Assembly (NCBI RefSeq): GCF_011045015.1
Contig: NZ_JAAKZY010000005.1
Location: 62,001 to 126,000 of the forward strand
DNA length: 64,000 nt
From: Streptomyces scabichelini
Lineage (GTDB): Bacteria; Actinomycetota; Actinomycetes; Streptomycetales; Streptomycetaceae
Direction: 5' to 3'
In this document: positions 24,817-33,190 of the stretch, one piece after another
How the letters are laid out: every line of letters starts with the position of its first letter
How positions within the stretch are numbered: position 1 is the first letter of the stretch
Made by a program: the position numbers and the translations under genes
The notes under the pieces: model-generated
The model's database searches: none
Seen by the model: the letters and a program-made list of their open reading frames with translations, nothing else
Told to the model about the DNA's origin: nothing

Positions 24817-25353
24817 ATGAGCACGAGCCCGATCGACACCACCGCCCTCACCGAACTCGGCGTGTCCGACCGCCCGTTTCTGCCCGAGGAGTGCGCCGAC
24901 CGGGCCCGTCGGGCGGCGGCCTTCGTCGACACGAGCGCGCTCGACCGCTCCGGCTCCGGCTCGTATCTGCTGCTGTGGCGCGGCGAGCACTCCGAAGCCT
25001 GGCTGAACACCTGGTGGGAGTCGCGTGACACCGGCTACCACGACCACCAGGGTTCCTGTGTCGGCGTGCACGTGATCGAGGGCACCGCATGGCAGGAGGG
25101 ATTGCCGGTGGGCGGCCCGCGCCGCGCTCGCCAGTACGGACCCGGCGAGTCGTTCTCCTTCCCCGGCTCGGGCGTCCACCGGATGGACCATGACGCCGGC
25201 GCCATCACCATCCACGTCTACTCGCCGCCGCTCCACGCCATCGGCCACTACGAGATCATCGATGGCGAACTCCACCGCACCCCTGGCCCACCCGACGAGG
25301 GCTCACCCGCGAGCCCCCGACTGCTCGACGCCCTCAACTCGGTCGGCAACTGA
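24817..25353 (+). CDS. Cysteine-dioxygenase-type (thiol dioxygenase) cupin
   Basis: About 178 residues with the cupin iron motif G-Y-H-D-H-Q-G-S (His 75 and 77 from this start), a downstream HRMDH, and a short beta-sandwich, matching the cysteine-dioxygenase fold. The ATG at 24817 has AGGGG at a good distance; an in-frame ATG two codons earlier lies too close to it. Enzymes of this class add O2 to thiols such as cysteine, 3-mercaptopropionate or cysteamine to give sulfinates. Its place at the end of the GntR operon points to a thiol intermediate in the pathway, one reason to suspect a sulfur-containing histidine derivative. Confidence 0.82.
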   Translation: MSTSPIDTTALTELGVSDRPFLPEECADRARRAAAFVDTSALDRSGSGSYLLLWRGEHSEAWLNTWWESRDTGYHDHQGSCVGVHVIEGTAWQEGLPVGGPRRARQYGPGESFSFPGSGVHRMDHDAGAITIHVYSPPLHAIGHYEIIDGELHRTPGPPDEGSPASPRLLDALNSVGN

Positions 25354-25359
25354 AGGTCG

Positions 25360-25840
25360 GCTGAAGGCCTGTCACCGGCGCCGGTACGGCGCAGGGTCGG
25401 GTGCTCGGGAGCAGGGGCGGCGTTCGCGGGGTGCAGTACCTCCACCGCGGCTTCGGTGGTGCGGCGCTGCAGCGGGGGGAAGTAGTGGCGGCGCTGGATA
25501 CGGCGCAGTTCAGCACGCAGCTTGCGCAGGGTGCACCAGTGTGACCCACAACTGCACGTCGGCGAGGGTGAGTTCGCCACCCAGCACCTGCTCCCAGGAA
25601 CCGGGCCGCCACTCCAGCGCGTCCAGCGCGCGCAGGAGAGTGGCCAGGGCAATGTCACGTGCCGCCCAGTCGCCACCGGACTCGCCGGCGCGCTGGTCCG
25701 ACTCCTGGACCGACCGCCTCAATTCCCCGCTGCCTGAGCCGGCTGCGCGCCCGGCCGGCGCAGCGGACGGGACGGGCACAGGACCTTCCCGTGCGGTGCC
25801 GGCGGATCCTGGCAGATCTTCCCTCCAGTCCACCGAAAGC
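25360..25840 (-). pseudogene. Glutathione-S-transferase-like C-terminal remnant
   Basis: On the minus strand, LLRALDALEWRPGSWEQVLG and GELTLADVQLWVTLVHPAQA (about 25660-25515) recall the C-terminal helical domain of GST/glutathionyl-hydroquinone-reductase-like proteins. After a frameshift, LRAELRRIQRRHYFPPL follows. The N-terminal thioredoxin-like domain is missing. There is no intact start, so the gene is dead. Nothing else is recognisable in 25354-25904. Confidence 0.5.
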
Positions 25841-25904
25841 CCAGGTCAGCGACACATCCGGCGATGCGTCAGGTGGCGCAACACTTCCGCAACACCACTA
25901 TCCC

Positions 25905-25917
25905 TACCGGATCGGTA
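25905..25917. promoter_or_regulatory. Palindrome at the GntR start, likely autoregulatory operator
   Basis: TACCG-GAT-CGGTA is a perfect 5-bp-arm palindrome ending on the first base of the possible ATG at 25917. UTRA-type GntR proteins usually bind short dyads of this sort near their own promoter. No clear -35/-10 pair was found. Confidence 0.45.
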
Positions 25918-26717
25918 TGGTCCCGAACATGCCACCCACCGACCGCATCCGAGACCACGCCGGCCAGGGCGCGCCCACCGTCGCCGCCCAGCGCACGCGG
26001 CGTCGGCTGCGCGCGGACCAGGCACGCCAGCTCGCCGACCTGCTGCGTCACCAACTCCTCACCGGGGGCTTCCCGGCCGGCACCCTGCCGCACGAGTCGA
26101 CCCTCGCCACCGAGTACCGGGCCTCGCGCAACACGGTCCGCCAGGCCCTCGACCTCCTCCGCGCCGAGGGCCTCGTGGAACGCCTCCCCGGCGTCGGCAC
26201 GGTGATCGTCGCCCAGAAGTACCCCCACGGACTCGATCGTCTGATGGGCCTCGCGGAGACCCTGCACGAACACGGCCGCGTCACCAACGAGGTCCGCACC
26301 ATGGGTCCGGTCCCGGCCCCCGCCCCGGTCGCCGAGCGCCTCCGCGTCCCACCCGGCTCCGACGTCCTCTACATCGAACGCCTGCGGCGCCTGAACGGCC
26401 TCCCCCTGTCCCTGGACCTCACCTACGTCCCCCTGGACATCGGTACGGCCCTGCTCGGCTGCGACCTGGAGAACACCGACGTCTTCCGTCTCCTGGAGTC
26501 CCTCACCGGCCAGCGCCTGGGACACGCCGACATCACGCTCGAGGCGGTCAACGCGGACGCCCATTCCGCCGCCGTGCTCCAGGCCCCACGCGGCGCGGCC
26601 GTCCTGATGCTGGAACGCCTCACGCACCTCGCCGACGGCCGCCCTGTCGACCTGGAGTTCATCCGCTTCCGCGGCGACCGCATCACGATGAGCGGCTTGC
26701 TGCACCGTTCCCTCTGA
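25917..26717 (+). CDS. GntR family regulator, UTRA (HutC) subfamily
   Basis: A 266-residue protein (262 if the ATG at 25929 is used). The winged helix RRLRADQARQLADLLRHQLL, STLATEYRASRNTVRQALDL, LRAEGLVERLPGVGTVI spans about 28-97. A UTRA ligand domain follows (about 110-260; LYIERLRRLNGLPLSLDLTY). The reading frame is open far upstream, but coding similarity begins here. It precedes the ferredoxin/ABC/flavoprotein operon by 35 nt and probably regulates it in response to the imported substrate. Confidence 0.88.
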   Translation: MVPNMPPTDRIRDHAGQGAPTVAAQRTRRRLRADQARQLADLLRHQLLTGGFPAGTLPHESTLATEYRASRNTVRQALDLLRAEGLVERLPGVGTVIVAQKYPHGLDRLMGLAETLHEHGRVTNEVRTMGPVPAPAPVAERLRVPPGSDVLYIERLRRLNGLPLSLDLTYVPLDIGTALLGCDLENTDVFRLLESLTGQRLGHADITLEAVNADAHSAAVLQAPRGAAVLMLERLTHLADGRPVDLEFIRFRGDRITMSGLLHRSL

Positions 26718-26752
26718 CACCACCTCGCTGAAGCACCTTTCTGGAGACAGCC

Positions 26753-26980
26753 ATGCCCTTGGCGCCCCAGCGGGCCGACGTGCCCGTGACCATCGACGAG
26801 TCGAAGTGCATCGACGGCTGCACGCTCTGCGTGGACATGTGCCCGCTGGACTCCCTCGCCATCGACACCAGCAGCGGCAAGGCGTACATGCACGTCGACG
26901 AGTGCTGGTACTGCGGCCCGTGCGCGGCCCGCTGCCCCACCGGAGCCGTCACGGTCAACATGCCCTATTTGCTCCGCTGA
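26753..26980 (+). CDS. 2x[4Fe-4S] ferredoxin, AprB-like
   Basis: A 75-residue protein with Cys 19, 23, 26, 30 (C-x3-C-x2-C-x3-C-P) and 51, 54, 57, 61 (C-x2-C-x2-C-x3-C-P), enough for two [4Fe-4S] clusters. The slightly expanded first motif and the WYCGPCAARCPTGAV second motif resemble the N-terminal part of adenylylsulfate reductase subunit beta. It has no C-terminal tail, so it is much smaller than true AprB. A GGAG site precedes the ATG. It is the likely electron partner of the flavoprotein encoded four genes downstream. Confidence 0.85.
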   Translation: MPLAPQRADVPVTIDESKCIDGCTLCVDMCPLDSLAIDTSSGKAYMHVDECWYCGPCAARCPTGAVTVNMPYLLR

Positions 26981-27016
26981 TCCCCTTGACCTGCTCCGGT
27001 GAAAGGCCGAACCGCC

Positions 27017-28360
27017 ATGAATCGCACGGCAGTCGCAGCATCCGCAGTCGTCCTTCTGCTCCCGCTCAGCGCCTGCGGCGGTGATGCCGAGGCCGGCGAC
27101 GGCTCCACGGTCACCGTCACCGTCGGCTACCAGTCCAAGACCATCAACACGGTCACAGCCGGCACCCTGCTCCGCTCCCTCGGTTACTTCGAGAAGCAGC
27201 TGACCTCGCTCGGCGACGGCGTCACCTACAAGGTCGTCTGGCAGGACTACGCCACCGGTGCCCCCATCACCGCCCAGATGACCGCCGGGAAGATCGACAT
27301 CGGCTCGATGGGCGACTTCCCGCTGCTCATCAATGCCGCCCGCGGCAAGCAGCTGAACCGCCCCACCCACTTGGTCTCGGTCACCGGCTACAACCTGCGC
27401 GGTGGCCTCAACACCATCGTCACCGCACCCGACTCCAAGCTGACCTCCCTGAAGGACCTTAAGGGAAAGAAGGTGTCCACGAGCGTCGGCTCCGCCGCCG
27501 ACGGCACCCTGGTACGGGCCCTGCAGCGCGCCGGCATCGACCCGAACGAGGGCATCGAGAAGCTCAACCAGCAGCCCGCCGTGGGCGCGTCGGCCCTGGC
27601 CGCGGGCAGCGCGGACGCGCTCTCGCAGTTCGTTGCCTGGCCCGGCCTGCTCACCTACCAGGGCAAGGCGAAGGCCCTGTACGACGGCGCCCAGCTGAAC
27701 CTGCCCACCTTCCACGGGGTCACCGCCCGCGAGGACTTCGCCGAGGACCGACCGGCCGTCCTGGCGGCGTTCCTCAAGGCCCAGGCACAGGCAACCGACT
27801 ACCTCAACACCCACCCCGTCACCGCCGCCGAGAAGGTCGCCGAGGCCACCGGTCTGCCCGCCGAGGTCGTGTACCTCTACAACGGTGCCCACGGCATCTC
27901 CACCTTCGACCCGGCGGTCAAGCCGCAGCTCGTCTCCGCGCTGAAGCAGGACGTGTCGGTCCTGAAGGCGGCGAAGCTGACCGGCGACGTGGACGTGAAC
28001 TCCTTCGTCGACGACCGGTACGTGAAGAAGGCCCTGGGGACGTCCTACACCAAGCAGCTCGCCGCCACACCCCCGGCCGCCGCGAGCGAGGTGTGGCCGA
28101 AAGGCTCCGCACAGACGCGGGCCTTCAAGTCGCCCGCCGAACTGCTGAGTTACCTGGCCGCCCACCGCGACACCGTCCGCGCCGCCTACGTCCCCGACGC
28201 CACCACCGGCACCTCCTGGTTCGCCGACAAGGCGGCGTGGGTGGCCGACGGCGAGAAGCTGCTGCCGTTCGTCGCCCCGGCGACCGCACAGGCGTACGTC
28301 GACCGGCACGACGGGGCGCGTGTCATCACTTACGCCGACGCTCTGGAGCGTGCCTCGTGA
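27017..28360 (+). CDS. ABC substrate-binding lipoprotein, sulfonate/nitrate/taurine type
   Basis: A 447-residue lipoprotein: signal AVAASAVVLLLPLSACGG with the lipobox Cys near residue 20, then an SsuA/NrtA-like fold (VTVGYQSKTINTVTAGTLLR, GKIDIGSMGDFPLLINAARG, LKGKKVSTSVGSAADGTLVR). It is longer than usual binding proteins (about 320-340); roughly 100 extra residues at the C-terminus (ASEVWPKGSAQTR to the end) are unexplained. The ATG at 27017 is chosen over an upstream GTG because the signal peptide begins here. The ligand is probably an anionic sulfonate-like or carboxylate compound. Confidence 0.85.
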   Translation: MNRTAVAASAVVLLLPLSACGGDAEAGDGSTVTVTVGYQSKTINTVTAGTLLRSLGYFEKQLTSLGDGVTYKVVWQDYATGAPITAQMTAGKIDIGSMGDFPLLINAARGKQLNRPTHLVSVTGYNLRGGLNTIVTAPDSKLTSLKDLKGKKVSTSVGSAADGTLVRALQRAGIDPNEGIEKLNQQPAVGASALAAGSADALSQFVAWPGLLTYQGKAKALYDGAQLNLPTFHGVTAREDFAEDRPAVLAAFLKAQAQATDYLNTHPVTAAEKVAEATGLPAEVVYLYNGAHGISTFDPAVKPQLVSALKQDVSVLKAAKLTGDVDVNSFVDDRYVKKALGTSYTKQLAATPPAAASEVWPKGSAQTRAFKSPAELLSYLAAHRDTVRAAYVPDATTGTSWFADKAAWVADGEKLLPFVAPATAQAYVDRHDGARVITYADALERAS

Positions 28361-29241
28361 GCCGGCCCGCACCACGAGCCGCCCGGTACGCACTGCGGGT
28401 GACCGCCCTCGCCGCCGCCCTCGTCCTGTGGCAGTTCCTGACCAGCCTGGACGTCGACCTGTGGCTGCGCTTCTCGCAGTTCCCCACGGTCACCGACGTC
28501 GCCCACGCCTTCGCCGACCGCCTCGCCGGGGCCGACTACTGGACGGACCTCACCGACAGCCTGACCCGCATCCTCACCGGCTTCCTGCTGGCGGCGGTGC
28601 TGGGTGTGGCAGGGGGCGTGCTCGTGGCACGCTCCCGACTGGCCGAGGACCTGCTGGGCCCACTGCTGGAGGTGGTCCGCCCGATCCCGGCCATCGCCCT
28701 GGTCCCCGTCGCGATCCTCCTGTTCCCCTCCAACGAACAGGGCATCGTCTTCATCACCTTCACCGCCGCCTTCTTCCCGGTCCTGGTCTCCACCCGGCAC
28801 GCCGTCCGTGCGCTGACGCCCGTGTGGGAGGAGGCCGTGCTGACGATGGGCGGCGGCCGGTGGCGCATCCTCGGCTCGGTCGTCCTGCCGGGCGCCCTGC
28901 CCGGCGTCTTCGGCGGCCTGTCGGTCGGCATCGGCGTCTCGTGGATCTGCGTGATCTCCGCCGAGATGATCTCCGGCCAGTACGGCGTCGGCTACCGCAC
29001 CTGGCAGGACTACACGATCGTCGACTACCCGGGCGTCTTCGTCGGCATGGTCACGATCGGCGTCCTCGGCTGGCTCACCTCCATGGCCGTGGAACTCCTG
29101 GGCCGCCGCCTGACCCGCTGGCTGCCGCGTACGTCGTACGTCCCCGGCGCGCGCGTCCCGCGGCGGACGCGCGAAGCCCCCTCCCCCGCACCGGTCGGCC
29201 CCCGGCCCAAGGAGGACGCGTCTCATGACCAGCTCGTCTGA
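28357..29241 (+). CDS. ABC transporter permease, SsuC/TauC/NrtB type
   Basis: A 294-residue membrane protein with about six hydrophobic segments and the cytoplasmic loop EEAVLTMGGGRWRILGSVVL, LPGALPG of this permease family. The GTG at 28357 overlaps the binding-protein stop (GTGA). The final 40 residues are basic and Pro-rich and overlap the ATPase start by 17 nt. It works with 27017 and 29225 as one importer. Confidence 0.87.
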   Translation: MSRPAPRAARYALRVTALAAALVLWQFLTSLDVDLWLRFSQFPTVTDVAHAFADRLAGADYWTDLTDSLTRILTGFLLAAVLGVAGGVLVARSRLAEDLLGPLLEVVRPIPAIALVPVAILLFPSNEQGIVFITFTAAFFPVLVSTRHAVRALTPVWEEAVLTMGGGRWRILGSVVLPGALPGVFGGLSVGIGVSWICVISAEMISGQYGVGYRTWQDYTIVDYPGVFVGMVTIGVLGWLTSMAVELLGRRLTRWLPRTSYVPGARVPRRTREAPSPAPVGPRPKEDASHDQLV

Positions 29242-29998
29242 CGTCCGTTCACCGTCCCGCACCGGCACCGGCACCCGCCTCGCCCTGCACGACGCCGCTC
29301 TCGGACGCCCCGGCGCGCCCGTGCTGGACAAGGTCGACCTTGACGTGGCCCCCGGAGAGATCCTGACCGTCGTCGGCTCCTCCGGCTGTGGCAAGTCGAC
29401 CCTCCTGCGCACCCTGGCCGGCCTTCTGCCCCTGCTCTCCGGAGAGATCACGCAGGACGGACGCCCCCTGACCGGCCCGTCCGCCGAACGCGCCCTCGTG
29501 TTCCAGGAGGACGCCCTGCTCCCCTGGCGCACCCTGCGCGCGAACGTCGAACTTCCCCTGGCCATCAAGGGGTTGTCCCGCGCCGAACGCCGTATCCAGG
29601 CCGAGGCGTGGCTCGACCGGGTCGGACTCGCGGAGCACGCCCGGCGCTGGCCGCACCGCGTCTCCGGTGGCCAGCGTCAGCGCGCGCAACTGGCGCGCGC
29701 CCTGGCCGCCGGCCCCCGTGCCGTCCTGATGGACGAACCGTTCGGCGCCCTCGACGCCCAGACCCGCGCCGGCATGCAGGACCTGCTGGTGGAGGCGCTG
29801 CGCGGCACGGGCGCCACCGTCGTCTTCGTCACCCACGACGTGGACGAGGCCCTCTTCCTCGGCGACCGCGTGGCCCTGCTGGGCGCGGGCCGCCTCATCT
29901 CCGTACGGGACGTACCGCGCCCGCGCGAGCGCGCCGTCCACGACGATCCGGCGCGTATCGACCTGCGGCGCGAAGTCCTCACGTCACTCGGTTCTTGA
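29225..29998 (+). CDS. ABC transporter ATP-binding protein, SsuB/TauB type
   Basis: A 257-residue ATPase with Walker A GSSGCGKST (about 52-60), a Q-loop in LVFQEDALLPWR, the signature VSGGQRQRAQLARAL (about 144-158), Walker B AVLMDEPFGALD and the H-loop VTHD. The Q-loop sequence and length match importers of sulfonates, nitrate or taurine. It is the last transporter gene before the flavoprotein, separated by 11 nt. Confidence 0.88.
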   Translation: MTSSSDVRSPSRTGTGTRLALHDAALGRPGAPVLDKVDLDVAPGEILTVVGSSGCGKSTLLRTLAGLLPLLSGEITQDGRPLTGPSAERALVFQEDALLPWRTLRANVELPLAIKGLSRAERRIQAEAWLDRVGLAEHARRWPHRVSGGQRQRAQLARALAAGPRAVLMDEPFGALDAQTRAGMQDLLVEALRGTGATVVFVTHDVDEALFLGDRVALLGAGRLISVRDVPRPRERAVHDDPARIDLRREVLTSLGS

Positions 29999-30009
29999 AA
30001 GGCCCTCTG

Positions 30010-32784
30010 GTGGACACCTCCCTGCAGATCCCGGACCTCACCGACGCGGACGAGATCGTCTGCGACGTCCTCGTCATCGGCGGCGGCACCGCCGGCACCA
30101 TGGCGGCCCTGACCGCCGCCGAACACGGCGCGGACGTCCTGCTGCTGGAGAAGGCCCACGTCCGCCACTCCGGCGCGCTCGCCATGGGCATGGACGGCGT
30201 CAACAACGCGGTCATCCCCGGCCGCGCCGAGCCCGACGACTACGTCGCCGAGATCACCCGCGCCAACGACGGCATCGTCGACCAGTCCACGGTCCGCCAG
30301 ACCGCCACCCGCGGCTTCGCCATGGTCCAGCGGCTGGAGTCCTACGGCGTGAAGTTCGAGAAGGACGAGCACGGCGAGTATGCCGTACGCCAGGTCCACC
30401 GTTCCGGCTCCTATGTGCTGCCGATGCCGGAGGGCAAGGACGTCAAGAAGGTCCTGTACCGGCAGCTGCGGCGGCGCGAGATGCGGGAGCGGATCCGGAT
30501 CGAGAACCGGGTGATGCCGGTCCGCGTACTCACGGCGGAGGGGCGTGCCGTGGGCGCGGTCGGCCTCCACACCCGCACGGGCGCCTTCGTCACCGTCCGC
30601 GCGGGCGCGGTCATCCTGGCGACCGGCGCCTGCGGCCGCCTCGGCCTGCCCGCCTCCGGCTACCTGTACGGCACGTACGAGAACCCCACCAACGCGGGCG
30701 ACGGCTACGCGATGGCCTACCACGCGGGCGCCGAGCTGACCGGCATCGAGTGCTTCCAGATCAACCCGCTGATCAAGGACTACAACGGTCCCGCCTGCGC
30801 CTACGTCGCCAACCCCTTCGGCGGCTACCAGGTCAACCGGCACGGCGAACGATTCGTCGACTCCGACTACTGGTCGGGCCAGATGATGGCGGAGTTCGCA
30901 GCGGAAGTGGCGAGCGACCGGGGCCCGGTCTATCTGAAGCTGAGCCACCTCCCGGAGGAGTCGGTCTCGGCCCTGGAGTCGATCCTGCACTCGACGGAGC
31001 GCCCGACCCGTGGCACCTTCCACGCGGGCCGCGGGCACGACTACCGCACCCATGACGTTGAGATGCACATCTCCGAGATCGGCCTGTGCGGCGGCCATTC
31101 GGCCTCAGGAGTACGGGTCGACGACCACGCCCGTACGACCGTCCCCCGCCTGTACGCCGCCGGGGACCTGGCCTGTGTCCCGCACAACTACATGATCGGC
31201 GCGTTCGTCTTCGGAGACCTGGCGGGCGCGGACGCGTCCCAGTACACGCCGTACGAGGGGGAGTTGCCCCTCGACCAGCTCCATGAGGCGCACGAGCTGA
31301 TCTACAGCCCGCTGCGCAACCCCGACGGCCCGCCGCAGCCCCAGGTCGAGTACAAGCTGCGCCGCTTCGTGAACGACTACGTGGCGCCGCCGAAGTCCGG
31401 CGCCCGGCTGTCGCTGGCCCTGGAGGCATTCGAGCGGATGCGCGCCGACATCGCCGCGATGGGCGCCCGCACTCCGCACGAGCTGATGCGCTGCGCGGAG
31501 GTGAGCTTCATCCGCGACTGCGCGGAGATGGCCGCGCGGGCCTCCCTGGCCCGCACGGAGTCCCGCTGGGGCCTCTACCACGACCGTCTCGACCACCCCC
31601 ACCGGGACGACGTGTCCTGGTTCCACCACCTCGACCTGCGCAAGTCCCCCACCGGTGCGATGGAGTTCACGGCGCGCCCCGTCGCTCCCTATCTGGTCCC
31701 GGTCGACGGCCTCACCGCGGTCGGCGGCACCTCCCGCCACCTCGGCGAGGTCCACCCGGAACAGGTGGCGACCGCGGGGGCCCGGGAAGCCGCGCCGGTG
31801 GCGATACGGCAGGAGCCCGCCCTGACCGACACGACCGCCCGCCCCGATACCGACACGGAAGCTCCGGCCACACCGCGTCTGCTCGAACTGCTCTCTCTCG
31901 CGGAAGACGAGCCCCGACTCTCCGCCCTCGCGCCCTACCTGACCGACCCCGAGCCCACCGTTCGCCGGACGGCCGTCACCGTGCTGACGGAGACGGTGCC
32001 TGCGGGCACCGGTCCGGCACTGGCCGCCACGCTTGCCGACCCCGACGTCGGCGTCCGCGCTGCCGCGGCCGCCTCACTGCGCGAACTGGTCGAGACGCTG
32101 GACCCTGAACCAGCCCTGCGCGACGGCCTCGCCGCCGCCCTGTCCGAAGCCGACCCCGTCGCCCGTGCCGCCGCACTCGACGTCCTGCGTGCCCTGCGCC
32201 TCGGTGACACCGGACTGTTCACGGACTCCCTGACGGACGCGGACATCGCCGTGCGTATCGCGGCCGTGCGAGCACTCGTGTCGGTCGACGCCGCCGGGGA
32301 GCTGGCCCGCGCGGCCACCGTCGACCCGTCCCGCGAGGTCCGCGTCACCATCGCCAAGGCCCTGGCCACCGTGGCCGCGGGGCAGCCCGACGGCACCACG
32401 TCGGCCGGCCCCGGACCCGACATGGTCCTCTCGGCCCTCACCGAGCTCATCGACGATCCCGACGCCCTGGTGCGTGCGGCCGCCTATGAAGCACTGGGCA
32501 CGACCGGCTGCCCGGCACCACTGGCCGCACGCGCGGAGTCAGCCCTGTCCGACCCGGCCTGGCAGGTCCGGGCAGGGGCCACCACCGCCCTCTCCCTCGC
32601 GGCCCCCGGCCTCGCCGTACCCGCACTCGCCAAGGCCCTCGCCGACCCGAACGCCGACGTCCGCAAGGCCGCCGTGGCGGCACTGACCCGGCACCGTGCC
32701 ACCGAGGACGCCCGAGCGGCCCTGGCCACGGCGACGACGGACCGGGACGCAGACGTCAGGGCCTATGCGGCCCGGGCACTGTGA
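30010..32784 (+). CDS. AprA/FrdA-like flavoprotein fused to a HEAT-repeat domain
   Basis: A 924-residue protein. Residues about 16-590 form an FAD-binding fumarate-reductase/APS-reductase-like flavoprotein: VLVIGGGTAGTMAALTAAEH (21-40), HSGALAMGMDGVNNAV, GAVILATGACGRLGLPASGY, TVPRLYAAGDLACVPHNYMI. A linker of about 35 residues is followed by about 300 residues of HEAT/PBS-lyase-type repeats (units like DPDVGVRAAAAASLRELVE, DPNADVRKAAVAALTRHRA). The start is the GTG at 30010 with GAAAGG 7 nt upstream. The flavoprotein pairs with the AprB-like ferredoxin, and the repeats likely dock a partner. The true substrate is unknown; its pairing with a sulfonate-type importer suggests a sulfur oxyanion or organic acid. 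Confidence 0.85.
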   Translation: MDTSLQIPDLTDADEIVCDVLVIGGGTAGTMAALTAAEHGADVLLLEKAHVRHSGALAMGMDGVNNAVIPGRAEPDDYVAEITRANDGIVDQSTVRQTATRGFAMVQRLESYGVKFEKDEHGEYAVRQVHRSGSYVLPMPEGKDVKKVLYRQLRRREMRERIRIENRVMPVRVLTAEGRAVGAVGLHTRTGAFVTVRAGAVILATGACGRLGLPASGYLYGTYENPTNAGDGYAMAYHAGAELTGIECFQINPLIKDYNGPACAYVANPFGGYQVNRHGERFVDSDYWSGQMMAEFAAEVASDRGPVYLKLSHLPEESVSALESILHSTERPTRGTFHAGRGHDYRTHDVEMHISEIGLCGGHSASGVRVDDHARTTVPRLYAAGDLACVPHNYMIGAFVFGDLAGADASQYTPYEGELPLDQLHEAHELIYSPLRNPDGPPQPQVEYKLRRFVNDYVAPPKSGARLSLALEAFERMRADIAAMGARTPHELMRCAEVSFIRDCAEMAARASLARTESRWGLYHDRLDHPHRDDVSWFHHLDLRKSPTGAMEFTARPVAPYLVPVDGLTAVGGTSRHLGEVHPEQVATAGAREAAPVAIRQEPALTDTTARPDTDTEAPATPRLLELLSLAEDEPRLSALAPYLTDPEPTVRRTAVTVLTETVPAGTGPALAATLADPDVGVRAAAAASLRELVETLDPEPALRDGLAAALSEADPVARAAALDVLRALRLGDTGLFTDSLTDADIAVRIAAVRALVSVDAAGELARAATVDPSREVRVTIAKALATVAAGQPDGTTSAGPGPDMVLSALTELIDDPDALVRAAAYEALGTTGCPAPLAARAESALSDPAWQVRAGATTALSLAAPGLAVPALAKALADPNADVRKAAVAALTRHRATEDARAALATATTDRDADVRAYAARAL

Positions 32785-33190
32785 CCGAACCGCTGCGACG
32801 ACAGAGGGGGCGGAAGGACCGAACGTTGGACGATCTTGACGTGGACGGCCGCCTCTTCGTCGAACCACTGGTCGAGGTAGTCCTCGTCCTGTCCGAGCGC
32901 GGCGGCGAGCGCCCGCCGCACCTCACGGCTCACGCGCAGTGCCTCGGCCTGCAAGCGCAGCACGACGTGCCTCAACTCCGGTAGTTCCGGTAGTGCGGAC
33001 GGCCATTGGTTGGGGCCGACCAGACGCAGTCGTCGGGATCGTCCCGGCCCGCATCGAGCGCCGCCCGTTCCGGACCGATGTCAATCTGCTCGCGCCAGTC
33101 GGCGCTGCCCGCCGCGTACTCGGTGCCGGTGCGCGTATAGCCGCGGAACTGCGGTGAGTTGAGGTTCTCGATCTCCAGCCGCTGTGCACG
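32785..33190 (-). pseudogene. Isopenicillin-N-synthase-like 2OG-Fe(II) oxygenase fragment
   Basis: The minus strand encodes LEIENLNSPQFRGYTRTGTE, YAAGSADWREQIDIGPERAA (33180-33060), the N-terminal half of isopenicillin-N-synthase-family oxygenases. After a frameshift near 33000, LRHVVLRLQAEALRVSREVR and LGQDEDYLDQWFDEEAAVHV, KIVQ follow (32975-32815), the next segment of the same fold. The H-x-D...H iron-binding half is absent, as is the extreme N-terminus. It is inactive and joined at its upstream side to the broken SfnB-like gene. Confidence 0.75.

Noticed and set aside
30010..32784. Assigning the flavoprotein as succinate dehydrogenase or fumarate reductase SdhA/FrdA
   Set aside because: No cytochrome or iron-sulfur SdhB partner is encoded nearby, the ferredoxin is AprB-like, and a HEAT domain is fused; the resemblance is only at superfamily level.
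32785..33190. A beta-lactam biosynthetic gene
   Set aside because: Isopenicillin-N-synthase-like proteins are a broad oxygenase family; this piece lacks the iron-binding half, is frameshifted and has no biosynthetic neighbours.
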